Assembly: GCA_964531385.1 (NCBI GenBank)
Contig: CAZHGC010000041.1
Coordinates: forward strand, 1-14,378
DNA from: MGBC114079 sp964531385
GTDB lineage: Bacteria > Bacillota > Clostridia > Lachnospirales > CAG-274
DNA: 14,378 nt
Reading direction: 5' to 3'
This document shows, one piece after another, positions 6,912-12,752 of the stretch. Each line of letters begins with the position of its first letter. Positions within the stretch are counted from its first letter, which is position 1. The position numbers and the translations under genes were made by a program. Under the pieces are notes generated by a model. That model was given only the letters and a program-made list of their open reading frames with translations, searched no databases and was not told where the DNA came from.

Positions 6912-7223
6912 TCAAGAATTATGAAGTTTATTTAATATCCTAAAAAACTCTCCTCTTTTTTCATAAAAATATTGGCGGCAGCAGGGAGCTCCTAGGCATT
7001 CATAAGGTATTTTTTGTGTAACGTTTTTTATTATGTAGGTGCAAATACTGCTATCAGCTTGAATTGCCGCTTGTTCAACCATTTTACACTTATTAATCAA
7101 TTTTTCTTTTTCGCTTATATCAACACATTTGTTTATTCTCATTTTCCATTCTTCATATTGTAAGCAGAAGAATTTTAATTCACTTTTTCGATAAGACGAT
7201 ATTTTTTCATTCAAACTTTTCAC
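6912..7223 (-). CDS. Small phage protein, candidate late regulator (ArpU/RinA-like position)
   Basis: A 103-residue protein resembling, from memory, a widespread clostridial phage family with the pattern SYRKSELKFFCLQY near the start, EQAAIQADSSICTYIIKNVT in the middle and a C-terminal PYECLGAPCCRQYFYEKRGEFFRIL. The C-terminal part looks like a helix-turn-helix of the ArpU/RinA sort, which control late genes. It is the last gene before the terminator that separates early from lysis genes, the place Mu uses for its late activator genes. The longest frame starts at GTG 7223; TTG 7214 has better spacing from AGGA and is possible. The regulatory role is inference from position and size. Cys residues cluster near the C-terminus (CLGAPCC). 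Confidence 0.72.
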   Translation of the reverse strand: MKSLNEKISSYRKSELKFFCLQYEEWKMRINKCVDISEKEKLINKCKMVEQAAIQADSSICTYIIKNVTQKIPYECLGAPCCRQYFYEKRGEFFRILNKLHNS

Positions 7224-7226
7224 TTC

Positions 7227-7913
7227 CTATCTTGGTTGTTTTATGTTTTCTTCCGCTGCTTCTTTGTCATATTTAACTGTTATTTTTATAGTATCGTTTA
7301 CAATCATATATCTTCTAACCGCTTCAGTAACTTCTTCTAAATCCTCATCATTTACATAAGCTTTTATATTTTCAAACGCTTTTATTCTATTTATATAGTA
7401 GAGTTCTGCATCCAAGTCTTCTCTCTGAATTAAAGTATTTAAAAGTTCTTTATCCTTTTTATAATCTCCTTTTAATTTCTTCAAAAGAAGTTTTAACTGC
7501 TTGGTATCAAGCTCTTTAAATTCTTCTTTTAAAAAGTCTTCAAGGCTCTTATCTGCTATGTAATCATTTGTAAAAAGGTCTATTAAAGCTTGTTTGAATT
7601 TCTTTTCAACCTCAAGTTTTACTTCAACAGTTCTTTTAACTTTGTCCTCCAGCAATTCCTTGCCGAAGATTTTTTCTAAAGCCGGATAATTCAAAATCTC
7701 CATATCCTGTGATTTTGTGACTGTTAAGTTGTTACTGTCAGTTCCATAGTATTCTGTGGTTTTAATGTTTTTATCTTCCAAGACCTGTAATCCTCTTGAT
7801 TGCATTTCAGCTTTTATGGCATCTGATTGTTTTTTTAATTCTTTCATTTCCTTATCTTTTTCAACAATTTTGTCTATAAGTTCCTTATTGCTGTATTCTT
7901 TAAGATTATTCAT
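7227..7913 (-). CDS. Conserved-looking phage protein with N-terminal coiled coil
   Basis: A 228-residue hypothetical protein. Residues 1-45 form a charged coiled coil (LIDKIVEKDKEMKELKKQSDA), followed by a basic/beta segment (KTTEYYGTDSNNLTVTKSQ), a Glu/Lys-rich middle and a C-terminal helical and beta part. I recognise the general type from Clostridia phage early regions but not a function. It could be a nucleic-acid or host-nuclease-interacting protein by position; no catalytic motif is visible. ATG 7913 overlaps the AbrB-zinc gene by 8 bases, with GGAGAG upstream. It ends in TAG 7227-7229, directly before the next gene. Confidence 0.75.
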   Translation of the reverse strand: MNNLKEYSNKELIDKIVEKDKEMKELKKQSDAIKAEMQSRGLQVLEDKNIKTTEYYGTDSNNLTVTKSQDMEILNYPALEKIFGKELLEDKVKRTVEVKLEVEKKFKQALIDLFTNDYIADKSLEDFLKEEFKELDTKQLKLLLKKLKGDYKKDKELLNTLIQREDLDAELYYINRIKAFENIKAYVNDEDLEEVTEAVRRYMIVNDTIKITVKYDKEAAEENIKQPR

Positions 7914-8160
7914 TATCTACGCTCTCCATTTCTTTAACTGCTTTTTTAATACATTCTTTACACAAAGGTCTGCCATCGACAACTGTTATGTTTTCTGTAT
8001 TTTCACAAATCACACAATGTCTTACTGCTGGAACAACTAAAATTCCATTTCTAAATATTCTCGCTTCTACTCCGTCACCTACCTGCATTCCTGTAATTCT
8101 TCTGAGTTCAACAGGAAGTGTTACACTGCCGTTTTTGTTTATTTTCTTAAAGTTTACCAT
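7906..8160 (-). CDS. AbrB/SpoVT-type DNA-binding protein with C-terminal zinc knuckle
   Basis: An 84-residue two-part protein. Residues 1-47 are a swapped-hairpin AbrB/MazE/SpoVT DNA-binding domain (FKKINKNGSVTLPVELRRIT, then VGDGVEARIFRNGILVVP). Residues 48-71 form a four-cysteine zinc site, CVIC (49-52) and CKEC (67-70). AbrB domains bind DNA as dimers, so this is probably a transcription regulator of the phage early region. No toxin gene lies beside it, which argues against an antitoxin role. ATG 8160 has GGAGG seven bases upstream, inside the last codons of the helicase loader gene; it overlaps the next gene by 8 bases. Confidence 0.88.
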   Translation of the reverse strand: MVNFKKINKNGSVTLPVELRRITGMQVGDGVEARIFRNGILVVPAVRHCVICENTENITVVDGRPLCKECIKKAVKEMESVDNE

Positions 8161-8163
8161 TTC

Positions 8164-9030
8164 TCATTCCTCCATTAATAATTTTATATATTCCTCATTT
8201 TCCTTTTTCGCTAAAGCACTTCTAATGCTTTGTTCAGGAAATTTTATAGGTATCGCCATTTTGGCAATTCTTTCTATTATTCGTTCATCGTACATTAAAT
8301 CTTCATATTTACAATTTGATGTAAATATGGTTACTTTTTTATAAGTCATTCTGTCATTTAATATACTGTAAAATACTTCTCTTGCCCAATCAGACGTTGC
8401 TTCAACTCCGACATCATCGAGTATTAATACCTCAACAGTTTTAATGTCTTGTATTAATTCATCATATGTTAAACTTCCTGTATTCTTTCCTTTATCAAAT
8501 GTACTTTTAAGTTTATCCAGTAAATTTATAGTAGTTGTAAATCGTACATTTTTGAAATACATATTTATTAAAGCATTTCCGATAGAGCAGGCAAGTCTTG
8601 TCTTACCACTGCCTTTAACTTCAGAGTAAAAATATAAACCTTTTCCCTCTTTTTGAAATTCCTCAAACTTATTTATAAATTTAATAGCGGTCTTTTTTGC
8701 TACAAAAGCAGCATTTTGGTTTTTCTTATCATAAAGATTTATGTCGAAGTCATTTATTTTATACCCTTGAAGTTCCGGTGGTATTTGTGCGAACTTTAAT
8801 TTATTATTTAAATTACGCTGTTCATAACATTTACAAAATGTTCCTGCATTAACTTCAGGGTCGTATATAAGCCCCGAACCGTCGCACAAGCCAAAAGGGC
8901 ACTTAGAAGTCGCATTCGAGGTTTCCAACTCCTCCGAGGTCTGCGATGAGCTGTTGAACTCTTTTACCCTCGTCTTGTTTAATTCCATCAGGTATGTTGC
9001 TTTTTGAAGTAACGTTCCTATTGCTTCCAT
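8164..9030 (-). CDS. DnaC/DnaI-type replicative helicase loader with N-terminal zinc cluster
   Basis: AAA+ ATPase of the DnaC/DnaI/IstB-like group, expected to load the host DnaB/DnaC-type helicase on single-stranded DNA. Residues 44-68 hold Cys44, Cys49, Cys66 and Cys68, a likely zinc site as in DnaI-type loaders. Walker A is SEVKGSGKT (136-144), with the first Gly replaced by Ser; Walker B is VLILDD (201-206); sensor-like FTSN is at 236-239, and DERIIERI (248-255) supplies a candidate arginine finger. ATG 9030 is supported by AGGGGGG six bases upstream; this start makes a 128-base overlap with the preceding gene in another frame. A later in-frame Met15 is less supported. Its presence in a Mu-like phage is notable because Mu itself borrows the host loader. 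Confidence 0.88.
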   Translation of the reverse strand: MEAIGTLLQKATYLMELNKTRVKEFNSSSQTSEELETSNATSKCPFGLCDGSGLIYDPEVNAGTFCKCYEQRNLNNKLKFAQIPPELQGYKINDFDINLYDKKNQNAAFVAKKTAIKFINKFEEFQKEGKGLYFYSEVKGSGKTRLACSIGNALINMYFKNVRFTTTINLLDKLKSTFDKGKNTGSLTYDELIQDIKTVEVLILDDVGVEATSDWAREVFYSILNDRMTYKKVTIFTSNCKYEDLMYDERIIERIAKMAIPIKFPEQSIRSALAKKENEEYIKLLMEE

Positions 9031-9340
9031 TTACAACCCCCCTTTTTTTATTTTTGGCTGCCTGTTTATTTTTTATTATTCCACCTACATAATCTTCAGC
9101 CTGCTCTTCGTTTGTATCCATTTTCATGAACGTTTGAAGAGCGTCTACTATTACATCTGTATCGAATTTTTTCCAAGCAGCTATTATCTTTACTTGCTTA
9201 GGATTTGAAATTTTACCGCTGCCAAGTCTAGTTCTTTTAGCCAGCACTTTTAAAAACTCTCTAACTACAACCTTTTGTGGTTCTGTAAAACGTTCAAGCT
9301 CTTTTTCAAGTTCTTCACTTGCTTTCATTCTTATTTTCAC
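8903..9340 (-). CDS. Hypothetical protein upstream of helicase loader, possible replisome organiser
   Basis: A 145-residue protein (141 if it starts at ATG 9328). The helical body around AAWKKFDTDVIVDALQTFMK and the segment EDYVGGIIKNKQ resembles the C-terminal helix of DnaD/DnaB-type primosome proteins (Y-I-x-G-I-L-x-N-W), only loosely. The tail after residue about 95 is basic then low-complexity, and overlaps the helicase loader gene by 128 bases. GTG 9340 has AAGGGA too close; ATG 9328 is likelier, though its site is rather far upstream. At the A7G6 run (9037-9049) removing one A would put the frame onto TAA 9031-9033, directly before the loader ATG, so the tail may be an indel artefact. 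Confidence 0.65.
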   Translation of the reverse strand: MKIRMKASEELEKELERFTEPQKVVVREFLKVLAKRTRLGSGKISNPKQVKIIAAWKKFDTDVIVDALQTFMKMDTNEEQAEDYVGGIIKNKQAAKNKKRGVVNGSNRNVTSKSNIPDGIKQDEGKRVQQLIADLGGVGNLECDF

Positions 9341-9758
9341 TTCCCTTCAAACATCTTTCTAATCCAGTTATCACCTTTGTAGCGTTTGTCTTTGAAAGCC
9401 ACTGTATCTTTTTAATGCCTGTTTCTTTAAATATAAATCCCTCCAGCCTTTTCGGGTTGTCCTGCCAACCAAGTTCTTTTACTAAATGGTTTATTTTCCA
9501 TTTCTGTTTACTGGTTATCATATTGTTGCTTTTTACAACCTTATCGTGTTTTTTAAAAAACTTTAAATAGTCGAGTATTTTAAATAATTCTTCATCTGTA
9601 CAATTCCTCATTCCCCTTTTTCCGGTATGCGTATTTATTATTATGTATAATTCGGATTGCCTTTTTTCTTCTTCGGAACTCTTTTTATCGTACAAGCCTA
9701 GTTCTGCCGCTTTCGCCCATATGGTGGCAATTACACTTTTTCTCTTTTCTTCAGTCAT
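9315..9758 (-). CDS. gemA: GemA-like regulatory protein (Mu gp16, DUF1018)
   Basis: Homologue of Mu gp16 (GemA), an early protein reported to modulate host gene expression and topology. The 147 residues match the DUF1018 pattern: an N-terminal KRKSVIATIWAKAAELGLYD, the GKRGMRNCTDEELFKILDYL region, and the C-terminal ITSKQKWKINHLVKELGW, RLEGFIFKETG, WLSKTNATKVITGLERCL that matches the family's conserved end. ATG 9758 overlaps the DUF6906-like stop (ATGA), and its 3' end overlaps the next gene by 14 to 26 bases depending on that start. Finding gemA downstream of A and B is a hallmark of the Mu early region. Confidence 0.88.
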   Translation of the reverse strand: MTEEKRKSVIATIWAKAAELGLYDKKSSEEEKRQSELYIIINTHTGKRGMRNCTDEELFKILDYLKFFKKHDKVVKSNNMITSKQKWKINHLVKELGWQDNPKRLEGFIFKETGIKKIQWLSKTNATKVITGLERCLKGSENKNESK

Positions 9759-9919
9759 ATTTTTTTAAAACTCCTTGTTTTTTTACTATCAACTGCTTTT
9801 CTGTTTACTATGACTATCTCCGTTTGAGTGTCTTTAACAACAAGCCAGTTGTCAGGATTAAGCCTTTTAGATTGTAAAAATTGTTTTTGTTTATTGGTCG
9901 GATTTTTACCATTTTTCAT
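9755..9919 (-). CDS. DUF6906-like small protein
   Basis: A 54-residue protein with the pattern of the small DUF6906 family of Bacillota phages: MKNGKNPTNKQKQFLQSKRL, then NPDNWLVVKDT and TEIVIVNR. Function unknown. ATG 9919 follows GGAGAGG at good spacing, the upstream gene overlaps by 14 bases, and the stop overlaps the GemA start as ATGA, so it is certainly part of the operon. Confidence 0.8.
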   Translation of the reverse strand: MKNGKNPTNKQKQFLQSKRLNPDNWLVVKDTQTEIVIVNRKAVDSKKTRSFKKI

Positions 9920-10064
9920 TTTTAACCTCTCCTTTCTTACAACTGTAATTTTCTTCCATAAAATTCAAAATCGAATTTATTACATCTTCCTTGCTGTCTA
10001 TCCCAGATTGAAAAGCATTTAAAGAACTTATTATTAAATCTTTTAAAGCCTCTTTAAACTCCAT
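9906..10064 (-). CDS. Small hypothetical protein (52 residues)
   Basis: A short acidic-to-neutral helical protein (MEFKEALKDLIISSLNAF, then SKEDVINSILNFMEENYS), not recognised. ATG 10064 has an AGGAGTGA site at ideal spacing, and the gene fits tightly between neighbours, overlapping the next by 14 bases. No motif is visible. Confidence 0.68.
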   Translation of the reverse strand: MEFKEALKDLIISSLNAFQSGIDSKEDVINSILNFMEENYSCKKGEVKNEKW

Positions 10065-10077
10065 TTAAATCACTCCT

Positions 10078-10386
10078 TTAATTGTTCAATAATTTATACA
10101 GTTCTTTTACTTCTTGCATTGCGTCTTCAAAATATTTTGAAATATTTTCTATCTCTTTCAACATTTCCTCCGCTCGTTCATATTCCTCTTTTTTTATTGC
10201 TTCTACCCTCTTGTGGGTTAATTTTATTATGTCCAAGAGATATTCTGTTGTAATTTTTTGCAGCTCCATTAAATTTTTTTCTATCAGATGTTCAAAAATC
10301 GTCTTTTTCTCAAAAATTATCCTTTCTCCGTATTTATTTAAAAATACTACCAGCTCGTTTTTTGTAAAGATATTGTAATTTTGCAT
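10078..10386 (-). CDS. Small hypothetical coiled-coil protein
   Basis: A 102-residue protein, helical and charged, with a coiled-coil-like second half (EAIKKEEYERAEEMLKEIEN, then EDAMQEVKELYKLL). Not recognised. ATG 10386 follows a perfect AAGGAGG at six bases. It is the first gene after the hairpin pair that ends the transposition module. The complementary frame on the plus strand (10082-10378) is a shadow with no ribosome binding site. Confidence 0.75.
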   Translation of the reverse strand: MQNYNIFTKNELVVFLNKYGERIIFEKKTIFEHLIEKNLMELQKITTEYLLDIIKLTHKRVEAIKKEEYERAEEMLKEIENISKYFEDAMQEVKELYKLLNN

Positions 10387-10428
10387 ATTATTCCTCCTTG
10401 TAAAAATAAATTTTTTATGTTAAGATGT

Positions 10429-10467
10429 AAGGGACTTATATTAAGTTTGAGTTAAATTAAGTCCCTT
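10429..10467. repeat. Perfect 10-bp inverted repeat between MuB gene and next gene
   Basis: AAGGGACTTA (10429-10438) and TAAGTCCCTT (10458-10467) are exact reverse complements with a 19-base AT-rich spacer. Neither strand has a strong T-run directly after, so it is a weak terminator at best; an operator or RNA-stability hairpin is possible. Confidence 0.6.
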
Positions 10468-10469
10468 TT

Positions 10470-10518
10470 GCTTACCTTTTGTTAAATTTTAATCCTTTTA
10501 TTTTTAACAAAGGTAAGC
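10470..10518. repeat. Long inverted repeat spanning the MuB stop codon
   Basis: GCTTACCTTTTGTTAAA (10470-10486) and its near-complement (10503-10518, one bulged T) frame a 16-base spacer. The repeat includes the end of the MuB coding region and its stop (10482-10484). With the adjacent 10429-10467 repeat it gives two consecutive hairpins in the minus-strand mRNA, a possible attenuator or processing site. Confidence 0.6.
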
Positions 10519-11387
10519 AAATCTTTTTTACCAATCGTTCTACCTCCAACGTGATGTATTGTGTCTATGTACATCTCTACTGCACCTCTGATGCCCTCTT
10601 TTGTTTTACTCGCTTTATATAGTGCGTCCAAAACTTCTTCATCTTTGGTTGTAAAAATTTTTTCAATATCTTCTTTAGTAACCATCTTCGAGGTGATTTC
10701 CAAAGGTACGGACATTCTGTTTTTTAATAAAACAAGTTCATCATCTTCTTCCTTGTTGATTTTTTCGTACAGTGGGTGATTTCCCACAAGGACTATTGCT
10801 GTCTTTGTTTCGGTGTCATCGTTCAAGGAACGAAGCTCATCTATCGCCTTAATTGTCAGTTGCTGTGCTTCGTCGATAATTATCATCTTATCAGTGCCTT
10901 TTAACTTTTTAATTACTCCTCTCGCTATGTCCCCTTGAGTTCCGGTTGTTTTAGTCTTCAGTTCTTCTGCTAACGATTTCATTATTTCTTTTGGTGTACT
11001 CAATGTTGGTCTTGCTGTTATAAGTATTACGTCCGTTTTATTTTTGGACCATTCGACTATGGCTTTAGTCTTACCAACCCCGGAGTCGCCGTATATCATA
11101 CTTACGGTTCTTCTTTTTCTTATGTAGTCCAGCAAACCCCAAATCGTGGTGCTTATTCGTGTTTCAACAAAATCATTTATACCTGCTCCGGTCAGGTTGC
11201 CTCTATTTTCCTCTTTCTCTAAAAACTCGGAAATTTTAGCGTTTATTTCTTCCAAATCGCCCTCGTACTTACTATTGAGCCACTGACTTAATACTGCTGA
11301 ACTTGTACCAACAGCAGTAGCCATTTTATTTTGACTAATGCCCTTTTCTGTCATATATTCTCTTACTTTTTTTATAAGTTCTTCCAT
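10482..11387 (-). CDS. MuB-like transposition ATPase (target DNA activator)
   Basis: AAA+ ATPase of the MuB type, which binds target DNA, delivers it to the MuA transpososome and stimulates strand transfer. It has the characteristic architecture: residues 1-58 are an HTH domain (GISQNKMATAVGTSSAVLSQ), followed by the ATPase with Walker A GDSGVGKT (100-107), Walker B MIIIDEAQ (168-175) and sensor-like VLVGN (199-203). C-terminal helices (EDIEKIFTTKDEEVLDALYK) end in a basic tail. The 301 residues match MuB (312). ATG 11387 has GGAGG at good spacing. It is separated from the transposase by three small genes, whereas in Mu, A and B are adjacent. It ends inside the inverted repeat at 10470-10518. 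Confidence 0.93.
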   Translation of the reverse strand: MEELIKKVREYMTEKGISQNKMATAVGTSSAVLSQWLNSKYEGDLEEINAKISEFLEKEENRGNLTGAGINDFVETRISTTIWGLLDYIRKRRTVSMIYGDSGVGKTKAIVEWSKNKTDVILITARPTLSTPKEIMKSLAEELKTKTTGTQGDIARGVIKKLKGTDKMIIIDEAQQLTIKAIDELRSLNDDTETKTAIVLVGNHPLYEKINKEEDDELVLLKNRMSVPLEITSKMVTKEDIEKIFTTKDEEVLDALYKASKTKEGIRGAVEMYIDTIHHVGGRTIGKKDLLTFVKNKRIKI

Positions 11388-11401
11388 TGTTTTTTCCTCC
11401 T

Positions 11402-11563
11402 TTATTCTTCTTCAAATGCTGTTTCATAAGCTTTTTTTAACTCTTCATCTGTCATATGTCTGAAATCACAGCTAAATTCAAAAGTTCTTAAAGCACAAAA
11501 ACCACAAATTCCTTTTCTTTTGCAAATCTCCTCTAATTTTTCAATTAGCTTTTTTCTATCCAT
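11402..11563 (-). CDS. Small four-cysteine protein (possible zinc binder)
   Basis: A 53-residue protein with Cys14, Cys20, Cys23 and Cys32 in KRKGICGFCAL...SCDF, which could make a small zinc finger. The N-terminus is a Lys-rich helix and the C-terminus an acidic helix. ATG 11563 has GGAGG seven bases upstream (an earlier ATG two codons before is too close to that site). It lies 2 bases after the previous stop and 14 before the MuB start, so it is in the transposition operon. Function unknown. Confidence 0.72.
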   Translation of the reverse strand: MDRKKLIEKLEEICKRKGICGFCALRTFEFSCDFRHMTDEELKKAYETAFEEE

Positions 11564-11565
11564 AT

Positions 11566-11793
11566 TCATTCCTCCAAAGTAAAGTTTAAAATAATATTGG
11601 CATCTATTTTACTTCCAAACCAGCTTATAATTTTGTTTTCTAACATTTTTTTATTTTTATTATTTGGAGATATTGGAATACCTGCCAATTTATTTATTCT
11701 TTCAAGCTCTTTAACTTTTAATGGGTGTATTATTGCAAAAATCTCTGCTCTTGTTTCAGCTTTTTTAATCTTTTCTAAAAGTTCTGTATACAT
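11566..11793 (-). CDS. Small phage protein with SAP/Rho-N-like helix pair
   Basis: A 75-residue protein. The C-terminal two thirds (ELERINKLAGIPISPNNKNK, then KMLENKIISWFGSKIDA) resembles the helix-extension-helix of SAP or Rho-N-like domains that bind nucleic acids, but I do not see enough to claim it. ATG 11793 follows AGGGGGG at good spacing. It sits in the small-gene cluster between the transposase and MuB. Confidence 0.68.
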   Translation of the reverse strand: MYTELLEKIKKAETRAEIFAIIHPLKVKELERINKLAGIPISPNNKNKKMLENKIISWFGSKIDANIILNFTLEE

Positions 11794-11805
11794 TTAAATC
11801 CCCCC

Positions 11806-12051
11806 TTATTCATATTCTTCTAATTCCTCAAGTGCCTGCATTACATCTTCATCGTCGCTCTGGTTCATTATGACATTTAAAATTTCTTCAATATCTTCAA
11901 ATAGTTCAGGATAATCATGGTGCATTTGAAAGGTTATTGGATTAAGACACCTATTTTCTTGCCAAACTTCCGAATATTTGTGTTTTTTAAATATGAGCGT
12001 TTTAACCACTTCATCTTTAGAGGGTTTATATTCAATTTTAAAACTCGCCAT
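11806..12051 (-). CDS. Small acidic hypothetical protein after transposase
   Basis: An 81-residue protein with a beta-rich basic N-terminus (MASFKIEYKPSKDEVVKTLIF), then HHDYPELFEDIEEILNVIMN and a very acidic C-terminus (DDEDVMQALEELEEYE). Not recognised. ATG 12051 has AAAGGAG in place, 41 bases after the transposase stop. It may modulate the transposase or MuB by position; nothing in the sequence proves this. Confidence 0.7.
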   Translation of the reverse strand: MASFKIEYKPSKDEVVKTLIFKKHKYSEVWQENRCLNPITFQMHHDYPELFEDIEEILNVIMNQSDDEDVMQALEELEEYE

Positions 12052-12076
12052 TTTTAACCACTCCTTTTTATTATTT

Positions 12077-12093
12077 GGGGCAATAATCGCCCC
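12077..12093. repeat. 17-base near-palindrome at the transposase stop
   Basis: GGGGC (12077-12081) and GCCCC (12089-12093) flank a 7-base AT-rich centre that is itself almost palindromic. It abuts the transposase stop codon and precedes the next gene's ribosome binding site. There is no T-run on the minus strand. It is a small hairpin of unknown use. Confidence 0.45.
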
Positions 12094-12752
12094 TACATTT
12101 TTTCGTCTTCCATTTCCTTTTCAAGATTTTTAGCCATTTTGGCAAAATCTATTACAACTTCATCACCGCCAGCCACCTTGTCCATTTCTTCAAATGTCTT
12201 TTCTTCAGAGATTGCAAGCTCTATAACTTTAGCTCTGTAATCCCTGTTAGCATTCTTTAAAACATTACTTTCAGCGGTCATTTTTATAACCTCTCTGGCT
12301 GTTGGAACATTTGCATCGCCTTTATATTTTTTAGCGAAGTCGGTAACTACCCTCGTTGCCCTTGCAACCTCTTTAATGCTTTCCGTATCTGTGCCCAAGT
12401 CAAAGCCAAAACCGCCTGTAACCCACCTCTTGGCTTCTAATAAAAACACATCGTTTTCATCGTAAACCCTGACACTTTCAAGATTTTCAGGATTGTACCT
12501 GACATAAACCTTTTTATTTGGTTCAAAGGTTACAAAAGCTTCATTATAAAAGTAGATTTCTTTTTTACCCACCTTTACAAAAACTCCATTTTCTTTAATC
12601 TTTTGAAGTTTTTCAGTCCTCAAAAGCATTAAATTCAACTGCTCCTGCGTCGCTGTTCTCTTTTTAAACAGGTTTTCTGCGTAACAATCATTTGGACACT
12701 TGCCATGCAATCCCCTCGGCTTCAGACGGTCTTTCATTGTAAAGACCCTCAA
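12093..12752 (-). CDS. MuA-like transposase, C-terminal part in shifted frame
   Basis: This frame encodes the C-terminal portion of the MuA transposase. From about residue 14, GLHGKCPNDCYAENL continues exactly where the other frame leaves the family pattern, followed by the small beta-barrel domain that ends the MuA catalytic region (GVFVKVGKKEIYFYNEAFVT, then KVYVRYNPENLESVRVYD, FLLEAKRW) and the C-terminal helices corresponding to MuA domain III, used for MuB and ClpX contacts. The first 13 residues and the TTG at 12752 are not a believable start; no ribosome binding site precedes them. The part is about 205 residues, giving roughly 645 in total when joined with the upstream frame, close to MuA (663). 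Confidence 0.85.
   Translation of the reverse strand: MRVFTMKDRLKPRGLHGKCPNDCYAENLFKKRTATQEQLNLMLLRTEKLQKIKENGVFVKVGKKEIYFYNEAFVTFEPNKKVYVRYNPENLESVRVYDENDVFLLEAKRWVTGGFGFDLGTDTESIKEVARATRVVTDFAKKYKGDANVPTAREVIKMTAESNVLKNANRDYRAKVIELAISEEKTFEEMDKVAGGDEVVIDFAKMAKNLEKEMEDEKM

Noticed and set aside
7906..8160. Toxin-antitoxin pair based on the AbrB/MazE-like domain
   Set aside because: Neither neighbour looks like a toxin: one is a helicase loader, the other a 228-residue coiled-coil protein.
7988..8344. 118-residue plus-strand open frame across the AbrB gene and the loader 3' end
   Set aside because: It spans two well-supported minus-strand genes, has no ribosome binding site and shows no recognisable motif.
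10082..10378. 98-residue plus-strand open frame opposite the gene at 10078-10386
   Set aside because: It has no ribosome binding site, is rich in Ser/Phe/Ile as expected of an antisense shadow, and exactly mirrors a gene with a perfect AAGGAGG.
10470..10518. Rho-independent terminator for the MuB transcript
   Set aside because: On the minus strand the stem is followed by AAAAGGG rather than a T-run, so I list it only as an inverted repeat.
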